Source of the DNA: Anabaena sp. FACHB-1237
Lineage (GTDB): Bacteria; Cyanobacteriota; Cyanobacteriia; Cyanobacteriales; Nostocaceae
DNA length: 64,000 bases
Reading direction: 5' to 3'
NCBI RefSeq assembly: GCF_014696225.1
Contig: NZ_JACJPV010000019.1
Coordinates: 18,686 to 82,685 of the forward strand
Part shown: one piece after another, positions 57,888 to 64,000 of the stretch
How positions within the stretch are numbered: the stretch's first letter is position 1
Layout: each line of letters starts with the position of its first letter
The notes under the pieces: model-generated
Told to the model about the DNA's origin: nothing
The model's input: the letters and a program-made list of their open reading frames with translations, nothing else
Database searches by the model: none
Program-made: the position numbers and the translations under genes

Positions 57888-59540
57888 TTACCAGATTGGA
57901 CTTGTGGGTTTTTCAGATGTGGGTTTTTCCAGTCTAAAGGATTTAATTATAGTTTCTTCCACAGTTTTCGCAAACTCTGGATAGGATTTATCTTCAGCGC
58001 GATAGGTGAGAATATAGGCTTTTTTACCATTAACAATCCATACTTGCATTTCTTGGAAATTTACCTTGTGGATATTATCTCTCAACTCATAAACTACTTG
58101 ATGACCTTGTGTTTCACCAAGTTGTATTAGTCCAGATTTGATAATTTTCGCATTTTGTCCCAATGCTTCAATTTGTCCGATAGAAAACTTAGTATAATCT
58201 GCCAAAGTCTCCGAATGGAATAACTCATCTATAGTGATAAAAAACTCTGGAGTTAGAGAAGATGAGATCATATTTTTCGGGATAATTCGCGTTAATTTAT
58301 CTATGGCTGGCGTTTCTTGCCAATTTTTAGGATATTTAAACTTAATCCCAGATTTTGCATATTCTACTACCTCTACTACTTCTACTACTTTAGTTGATGA
58401 TTGCAAATAACTATTAACACCTATCACACCAGCAATTATTGGAATTATTAAAAACACCGATTTGATCAGTAAAGGTTGTAATGTTTTAAGTTTTTTATCA
58501 ATAAATATTTTAAATTGTTTATCAATAATTGTCGTTGGTTCAGTCCGTGGTGTAGTTATTCTATATTCATTTACAGCCGTCATAACTTCTGCTGCTGACT
58601 GAAAACGGTGTCTAGGATTAACCTTGAGCATTTTATCTAAAATATTAGCTAGAGAAGGGCTAATAATTCTATTAGCTTGTTGTCGCCAATTTCCGTAATT
58701 ATTGTCCAAATAATCCACGGGAGTTGTACCTGTGAGTAACTCCAGACAAGTAACAGCCAAACTATATAAATCACTAGACGGATCAACGGTTGTCCCGCTT
58801 CTTTGTTCAGGAGAAGCGTAGACTTTCGTAAAAAAAGGTACGGATTTTTTCATATTTGTTTCACCAGAAACAACTTGTTTCACCGACCCAAAATCAATTA
58901 AAAATAGTTCTTGTGTTGCTGTTTCCCTAACAATATTACTAGGTTTAATATCTCGATGGATAGAATTTTGCTCATGAATAAATTGTAAAATCGGTAAAAT
59001 TTGCTTTAAAAAATTTAAAATCTCTGTTTCGGAAAAATGACCTTTTCTTCTGAGTTCCTGAGATAGATTTTCACCCTCAATATACTGTTGTACTAAATAT
59101 TTAAACTCAAGTTCTTCTTGTTGACCAAAAGCAGGAGCGGTAAAGGAAAAATAATCATATAAACTGGGAATATTCCCGCTCTTATCACCTAAAACTTCTA
59201 AAACCTGAGCTTCTCGCTCAAAAGCTGCTTTGATTCCTTCAACAATTTTGTCAACAATTTCCGGGTTCTTATATTCTTCTCGAATTTCATCAATTTTAAT
59301 ATTCAGTCGTTTGATTACACATTGACGCTGATTCACCGAATCTAAATCAATAGCTTGAAAAGTAGCACCAAATCCTCCTTTTCCCACAGGTTTAATAGTT
59401 TGATAATGTCCTCTTTTCCCCCTTAATATTAGAGGCATTCCACAAGCTTGACAGAATATTCCCGACGTAGTACGAGGATCTGGAGAGTCGGGAAAATGGT
59501 TTTTGGGACTAGGGCAGTGGGGTCGGGTGCAATAGTACAT
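57888..59540 (-). CDS. Ser/Thr protein kinase fused to a PsbP-like outer domain
   Basis: 550 aa. A zinc-ribbon-like start (CTRPHC, then CQACGMPL), a Hanks kinase at about 45-330 (VGKGGFGATFQAID, CVIKRL, IHRDIKPSNIV, DFGSVKQ, ASPEQRS), one membrane helix at about 362-382 (IKSVFLIIPIIAGVIGVNSY) and a C-terminal PsbP-like fold (GIKFKYPKNWQETP, GHQVVYELRDNIHKV, FAKTVEETIIKSF). A PsbP-type fold outside the membrane would act as the sensor. Convergent with dnaK. Confidence 0.87.
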   Translation of the reverse strand: MYYCTRPHCPSPKNHFPDSPDPRTTSGIFCQACGMPLILRGKRGHYQTIKPVGKGGFGATFQAIDLDSVNQRQCVIKRLNIKIDEIREEYKNPEIVDKIVEGIKAAFEREAQVLEVLGDKSGNIPSLYDYFSFTAPAFGQQEELEFKYLVQQYIEGENLSQELRRKGHFSETEILNFLKQILPILQFIHEQNSIHRDIKPSNIVRETATQELFLIDFGSVKQVVSGETNMKKSVPFFTKVYASPEQRSGTTVDPSSDLYSLAVTCLELLTGTTPVDYLDNNYGNWRQQANRIISPSLANILDKMLKVNPRHRFQSAAEVMTAVNEYRITTPRTEPTTIIDKQFKIFIDKKLKTLQPLLIKSVFLIIPIIAGVIGVNSYLQSSTKVVEVVEVVEYAKSGIKFKYPKNWQETPAIDKLTRIIPKNMISSSLTPEFFITIDELFHSETLADYTKFSIGQIEALGQNAKIIKSGLIQLGETQGHQVVYELRDNIHKVNFQEMQVWIVNGKKAYILTYRAEDKSYPEFAKTVEETIIKSFRLEKPTSEKPTSPIW

Positions 59541-59840
59541 GATAGATAAAATAGTACATGATATAGTTACAGGGTTGATCCATCAAATTGGATTGTATCA
59601 TAAAATTAACTTCTAGGTAAACACCTGAATATTTTCAAAAAATTAGTATATAATCAGTTATGTGTGTATCAAGTAGCCTTGCTGAATTGAGAGATGAAAA
59701 TCAAAAATTCCATATCTCAAACTCCCCGCCTCTGCGCCTCTGCGTGAGAAAAATTCATATTTTCACTCACCAACACCTATAAAGTTTAAATAAAAGTAGC
59801 TCCATAATCGCCAAAATTCAGTAATTAAAGGTCAAACATT
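59541..59840. other. Intergenic region, no gene seen
   Basis: About 300 bases between divergent genes. Contains the CGCCTCTGCGCCTCTGCG simple repeat typical of filamentous cyanobacterial gaps. No other signal. Confidence 0.4.
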
Positions 59841-60383
59841 ATGCAACTACCAGCATTAACTAATACCTTAGTATTCACCGCATTAACAGTTACCCTCAGT
59901 GTTAACCCCGGTTTGAGTCAAGAGATTCCCAAGCAAGAAGTTAGTTTTGCTTGTCGCTCAATTTCTTACCAAGGTAATACGGAAAGAGTTCCCACCACCA
60001 TGGCCTTCGTTCCCGACAAAAAACCTAACCCTTATGTACCCATAATTGCTTGGAAATCTGACTCCTTTCCCAGTAGTGAATGGACTCCTAAAAAACGCTG
60101 TGAAACAGTAAGTAAAAAATTCCAGCAATTTTACCAACAAGGCCGATTAGATTATTTAACTACCGGTAAGTTGAATGGTTTGGGAGTTATCTGTGCGGCT
60201 AAACCTGGTGAATGCAATAAAAACAATATTTTATTTAGCGTCAAACCAGGTGTAAATCCCACTACAGTTCTAGCCGAACTTAATGAAATCAGAGAAGGTA
60301 AAACTTCAGACTTAACTTGGCAAAATTCAGGTGAAAATACTTACTTAAATCTGGGTGAATATCTCAAAAATATCTCTAAATAA
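59841..60383 (+). CDS. COP23-domain secreted protein
   Basis: 180 aa. Signal peptide (ending near LSQ) and a cyanobacterial COP23-type domain: FACRSISYQ, PVIIW-like PIIAWKSDSFPSSEWTPK, KRCETVSKKFQQFYQQGRLD, GLGVICAA. COP23 is a circadian-oscillating polypeptide of cyanobacteria with no known biochemistry. The four cysteines likely form disulfides. It may share a transcript with the following protease/TPR gene. Confidence 0.85.
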   Translation: MQLPALTNTLVFTALTVTLSVNPGLSQEIPKQEVSFACRSISYQGNTERVPTTMAFVPDKKPNPYVPIIAWKSDSFPSSEWTPKKRCETVSKKFQQFYQQGRLDYLTTGKLNGLGVICAAKPGECNKNNILFSVKPGVNPTTVLAELNEIREGKTSDLTWQNSGENTYLNLGEYLKNISK

Positions 60384-60506
60384 CAAAATACCCCACCCTA
60401 ACCCTCCCCTTGCAAAAGGGAGGGGACAAGATTCCAGTTTCCCCCCTTTACAAGGGGGGATTAAGGGGGGTAAATCACTACTGATAAAAACACTATTTAA
60501 CTAATC

Positions 60507-63500
60507 ATGAAACGTCAAATCGCCATTATCTCCTGCTCACTGCTGCTACCTTATCTAGCTTATCCAGTGTCAGCAGTAGAAACCCAAACCAAGACGACAA
60601 AAGTACTTACACAGACATCGCAAAGGTGCAAATTACAACCAGCAGACCCAGAAAACGGTATTTATTCAGAACCACAATTACAAACCATTGCTAAACAAAT
60701 TACAGTTAGAGTCAGGGACAAAGAAAGAGGTGCTTCCGGGACAATTTTCGCTAGAAAAGGTAATTCTTATTTAGTAGTGACTAATTCCCACGTTGTCAGA
60801 AGAATTAATAATATCAATATTATCACAGCCGATGGTCAAAAATATGCAGCTAAGATTTTACCTAATACTAACTTTGATAAATTCGATTTAGCTATAGTAG
60901 AATTTACATCTAATCAAAAATATTGTTTACCATCAGAAATTGCTGACATAATCGCCTCCTTTGATATTAACTTAGAAACACCAGTTATGGCCGCAGGATA
61001 TGCTGTATCTGAAGATAAATTAGTATTGACAACAGGAAAAATACAACAAATCATCTCCCAACCCAGTTTAAAAGATGGTTATGAAATTGGCTATACTGGT
61101 GATATTCAACAAGGAATGAGTGGCGGTGCAATTATTAGTAATACAGGAAATTTAATAGGAATTAATGGCATTAGTTCCTATCCTTTGTCCAATACTGCTT
61201 ATATTTACACCAACGGAAAACGCCCCACAAATACGGAAATTCAAGAATTTAGAAAACTCAGTTGGGGAATACCTATTAAAACTGTTTTAGCTCAGGTAAG
61301 ACCAGAAACTCTCACCGCTTATAATTTACCTATACCAGATATTAAACAGCAAATAGCAGAAGTACCATTAACAGGTTGGTTAGGAGAATTAGAAGCAAAA
61401 GCTAAACAAATTACCGTCAGGATTGATAGCAGTAGCGGTAGTAATGGTTCAGGGGTTATTATCGCTAAGAAAGGAGATATTTACACCGTTTTAACTGCTG
61501 CTCATGTAGTTTGTAAACCACCAGATAAAGTAGGACCATGTGAGCCAAATACCTATAAAATCCTCACAGTAGATGGTAAAGAATATCCCGTAGAACCAAG
61601 CACGATTAAATTAGAAGCAGGGGTAGATTTAGCAGTAGTTAAATTCACCAGTCGGGAAAATTATCAAGTTGCGACTTTAGCAAATTATCCCACCAAAGAT
61701 GATGAATATATGTTCACTGCGGGTTATCCCAGATTAGGAGAAAAATCACCTTGGCGGTTCACATTGGGACAGATTTATAGTAAGGAACAAGGATTATTCC
61801 AAACTACCCAATCAGATTTTAACAATAACAGTTTGGGTACAGCCCAAAGTGCAGTTTCTTTAACAGGAGGATATGAATTAGTTTATAGTAGTATCACCTT
61901 TGGCGGCATGAGTGGGGGACCTGTTTTAGATACCCAAGGGCGAGTCATTGGTATTCATGGCAGAACTGATGGAGAAACTGCTATTGATAATAATAGTAAT
62001 AGTAAAGAAACTATCCAATTAGGTAATAGTTTGGGTATTCCGGTGAGTACATTTTTGGCATTAGCTACCCGACTGAATACCCAAGCACAAAAGGTAGAAC
62101 CCACCCGACCACCAGAACTAAATCAACAAGAAGTTAAGTCTATTCAAACAGCGATTTTATCAGTAGATGTTTCCCAAGGCAATACTACCGCCAGTCAATG
62201 GTTAGAAAGGGGAAATCAACTGTGGCGCTTACGTCGTCATTCAGAAGCAATACAGGCTTTTGAAGCAGCAATTAAGCAAAAACCAAAGTTTATTCACCTG
62301 GCTTATTATGGTAAGGGTTTGGCCTTGGGTCGGAGTAAAAAATTTCCAGAGGCTATAACTGCATTTGAGCAAGCGGTGAAGTCTCAACCTGATTTTGTTC
62401 CTGCTTGGAATTATTTAAGTGTAGTCTATAGAGAATCAAACCAACTGGATAAAGCCTTAGCAGCCATAAATCAAGCCATTCAACTCCAGCCCAATAATCC
62501 TAATTTGTATAATCAGAAGTATGTAGTTTTAAGTAATTTAAAAAAATATAGAGAAGCAGAGGCAGCGATAAATAAAGCCATTGAACTCAGTCCCCATGCA
62601 GTATTTTACAGCAACCGGGGAAATGTCCGTAATCAATTAGGAGATAAGCAAGGAGCAATAGATGATTACAACCAAGCTATCAAGTTTAATCCTAACCTTG
62701 CCCAAGCCTACAACAACCGGGGAGTTGTCCGTAAGAAATTAGAAGATAAGCAAGGAGCAATAGAAGATTACAACCAAGCTATCAAGATTAATCCTAACTT
62801 TACCGAAGTCTACAACAACCGGGGAGTTGTCCGTTATGAATTAGGAGATAAGCAGGGTGCAATAGAAGATTACAACCAAGCTATCAAGTTTAATCCTAAC
62901 TATGCCGAAGCCTACTACAGCCGGGGAGTTGTCCGTTATGAATTAGGAGATAAGCAGGGTGCAATAGAAGATTACAACCAAGCTATCAAGTTTAATCCTA
63001 ACTATGCCGAAGCCTACAACAACCGGGGAGGTGTCCGTAATGAATTAGGAGATAAGCCAGGAGCAATAGATGATTTCAACCAAGCTATCAAGATTAATCC
63101 TAACTTAGCCCAAGCCTACAACAACCGGGGAAATTTCCGTTATGAATTAGGAGATAAGCAAGGAGCAATAGAAGATTACAACCAAGCTATCAAGATTAAT
63201 CCTAACTTTACCGAAGTCTACAACAACCGGGGAGTTGTCCGTTATGAATTAGGAGATAAGCCAGGAGCAAGAGAAGATTACAACCAAGCTATCAAGATTA
63301 ATCCTAACTATGCCAATGCCTACAACAACCGGGGAATTGTCCGTTCTGAATTAGGAGATAAGCCAGGAGCAATAGATGATTTTAACCAAGCTATCAAGTT
63401 TAATCCTAACTATGCCAATGCCTACTACAATCGGTCATATGTTTATTATCAACTTGGTGACAAACAAAAAGCCAGAGAAGACCTGCAACGAGCAGCGCAA

Positions 63501-63566
63501 TTATTCAAGGCTCAAGGGAATACTGCTGCTTATGAAGCAATTATGGAATTATTAAAAGAGTTGTAG
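60507..63566 (+). CDS. Secreted double trypsin-like protease with TPR repeats
   Basis: 1019 aa. A signal peptide, then two trypsin-like serine protease domains: first (about 60-265) with H in VVTNSHVV, D in FDLAIVEF, S in GMSGGAII; second (about 290-520) with LTAAHVV, VDLAVVKF and GGMSGGPVLD. A TPR region of about ten units follows, the last eight with strikingly alike sequence (NRGVVRYELGDKQGAIEDY type). Probably periplasmic quality control or processing. COP23 protein lies just upstream. Confidence 0.9.
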   Translation: MKRQIAIISCSLLLPYLAYPVSAVETQTKTTKVLTQTSQRCKLQPADPENGIYSEPQLQTIAKQITVRVRDKERGASGTIFARKGNSYLVVTNSHVVRRINNINIITADGQKYAAKILPNTNFDKFDLAIVEFTSNQKYCLPSEIADIIASFDINLETPVMAAGYAVSEDKLVLTTGKIQQIISQPSLKDGYEIGYTGDIQQGMSGGAIISNTGNLIGINGISSYPLSNTAYIYTNGKRPTNTEIQEFRKLSWGIPIKTVLAQVRPETLTAYNLPIPDIKQQIAEVPLTGWLGELEAKAKQITVRIDSSSGSNGSGVIIAKKGDIYTVLTAAHVVCKPPDKVGPCEPNTYKILTVDGKEYPVEPSTIKLEAGVDLAVVKFTSRENYQVATLANYPTKDDEYMFTAGYPRLGEKSPWRFTLGQIYSKEQGLFQTTQSDFNNNSLGTAQSAVSLTGGYELVYSSITFGGMSGGPVLDTQGRVIGIHGRTDGETAIDNNSNSKETIQLGNSLGIPVSTFLALATRLNTQAQKVEPTRPPELNQQEVKSIQTAILSVDVSQGNTTASQWLERGNQLWRLRRHSEAIQAFEAAIKQKPKFIHLAYYGKGLALGRSKKFPEAITAFEQAVKSQPDFVPAWNYLSVVYRESNQLDKALAAINQAIQLQPNNPNLYNQKYVVLSNLKKYREAEAAINKAIELSPHAVFYSNRGNVRNQLGDKQGAIDDYNQAIKFNPNLAQAYNNRGVVRKKLEDKQGAIEDYNQAIKINPNFTEVYNNRGVVRYELGDKQGAIEDYNQAIKFNPNYAEAYYSRGVVRYELGDKQGAIEDYNQAIKFNPNYAEAYNNRGGVRNELGDKPGAIDDFNQAIKINPNLAQAYNNRGNFRYELGDKQGAIEDYNQAIKINPNFTEVYNNRGVVRYELGDKPGAREDYNQAIKINPNYANAYNNRGIVRSELGDKPGAIDDFNQAIKFNPNYANAYYNRSYVYYQLGDKQKAREDLQRAAQLFKAQGNTAAYEAIMELLKEL
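62613..63428 (+). repeat. Eight near-identical 102-base TPR units
   Basis: The TPR part of the preceding gene is built from eight 34-residue units with the same DNA (AACCGGGGAGTTGTCCGT at about 102-base steps). Such units are prone to expansion, contraction and assembly collapse. Confidence 0.9.
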
Positions 63567-63593
63567 GGAGTTTCTTTGGTGATGTTAATTGTG

Positions 63594-63666
63594 ATTTTGT
63601 CAGAATCAGCTGGTTATTGAGTTTCGACTACGCTCAACTAGATAACTACCCGATTCTGACAAAAAT
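63594..63666. repeat. Long imperfect inverted repeat
   Basis: ATTTTGTCAGAATC at the left pairs with GATTCTGACAAAAAT at the right, with a partly paired interior. Possibly a decayed mobile element or a terminator of the protease gene. Confidence 0.6.
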
Positions 63667-63763
63667 TAGACGATAAAAATCCTGATTTCAAAAAACATTA
63701 TGCCAGCAAAAGATATTTATCATGATCAGGTTAAAAGAGAAAAAATTAGATGTTGTGATGCTT

Positions 63764-63796
63764 AGATCCCGGACTTCTTTAAGAAGTCCGGGATCT
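63764..63796. repeat. Dispersed palindromic hairpin repeat
   Basis: AGATCCCGGACTTCTT with its perfect complement, identical to the copy at 57750-57782. Between the protease gene and the rRNA operon end. Confidence 0.9.
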
Positions 63797-63825
63797 GAAA
63801 CTCAGATCATGGATCAGATCACCTC

Positions 63826-63859
63826 AAAAACAAACCCCCTCATTGTCATAATGAGAGGG
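63826..63859 (-). terminator. Rho-independent terminator of the rRNA operon
   Basis: On the minus strand, CCCTCTCATT pairs with AATGAGGGGG, followed by TTTGTTTTT. It lies about 25 bases after the 5S 3' end. Confidence 0.85.
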
Positions 63860-63881
63860 AATGTAAAGTATAGAATAATAA

Positions 63882-64000
63882 ACCTGGCATCGAGCTATTT
63901 TCACAGAGGGCAACCCCTCAACTATCGTCGCCGCAGCAGCGTTTCACAACTGAGTTCGGGAAGGGATCAGAGTGGTTCCACCGCGCCATAGACACCAGGA
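63882..64000 (-). rRNA. 5S ribosomal RNA
   Basis: The minus strand reads the complete 5S pattern: 5' end CCTGGTGTC pairs with 3' GATGCCAGG, with CGGTGGAACCACTCTGA and CCGAACTCAG loop sequence and GGGTTGCCCTCTGTG in between. About 118 bases; the 5' end is at or within a base of the window edge. The 23S and 16S genes should lie beyond it. The terminator follows. Confidence 0.95.

Noticed and set aside
57692..57937. 81-codon plus-strand frame after dnaK
   Set aside because: It only reads through the dispersed hairpin repeat; the same peptide appears by chance at other hairpin copies.
63722..63991. 89-codon plus-strand frame at the right edge
   Set aside because: It lies across a hairpin repeat, the rRNA terminator and the 5S gene antisense strand.

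Overview
The window is chromosomal DNA of a cyanobacterium, most likely a filamentous Nostocales (Anabaena/Dolichospermum-like) strain. The support is photosystem II genes (psbB/CP47, psbT, a PsbP-like protein), a COP23-type secreted protein, a PaO-like Rieske oxygenase, many HIP1 palindromes (GCGATCGC), AT-rich DNA with long gaps full of short palindromic repeats, and an unusual abundance of Ser/Thr kinases, PP2C phosphatases and FHA proteins. No tRNA, CRISPR array or intact transposase gene was seen. The right edge holds a 5S rRNA gene on the minus strand, the tail of an rRNA operon that lies outside the window.

Layout. 0-7 kb: J-domain/TPR protein, TM2-SHOCT protein, helix-hairpin-helix protein, signal peptidase I, then a minus-strand block (two TerD proteins, a zinc-ribbon metzincin protease, a small helical protein, a zinc-ribbon/LysM protein) whose downstream end is decaying (premature stops, gene relics). 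7.6-24.5 kb: a plus-strand block of three P-loop GTPase-like proteins, a large possible GTPase partner, a six-helix membrane protein with an FHA-like tail, a secreted VWA protein, three paralogous lipoproteins, a small protein, a cytoplasmic VWA protein, a zinc-ribbon/FHA protein, a PP2C phosphatase and a kinase/TPR protein. 25-34 kb: housekeeping (psbB, psbT, rpsA, a HAD protein, a c-di-AMP riboswitch with a UspA-like gene, tmk, holB, a PsbP-like gene). 34-44.9 kb: NYN/LOTUS protein, bioF-ruvA, pentapeptide protein, GH24 lysozyme, a broken NUDIX gene, DCC oxidoreductase, BASS transporter, Rieske oxygenase, L,D-transpeptidase and a Pro/Thr repeat protein. 45-54 kb: a second kinase/FHA/PP2C group, crcB and a site-2-like protease. 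54-64 kb: RsuA/RluE-type pseudouridine synthase, Tat-exported NAGPA-like protein, dnaK, a kinase/PsbP fusion, a COP23 protein, a double trypsin/TPR protein, 5S rRNA.

The most interesting part is about 5-24.5 kb, where TerD proteins, a metalloprotease, GTPases, VWA, FHA, PP2C and kinase proteins sit side by side with secreted and lipoprotein components. This is the composition expected of Ter-type (TerY-P triad) and GTPase/VWA conflict or stress-response systems. The inferred logic is an envelope sensor layer (lipoproteins, secreted VWA, membrane protein), a GTPase switch layer, and a phospho-relay layer (kinase and phosphatase acting on the VWA protein, read by FHA). Two VWA-tail TVKI motifs immediately before the FHA gene are a candidate phospho-switch. 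This function is inferred from domain content and neighbourhood, not shown.
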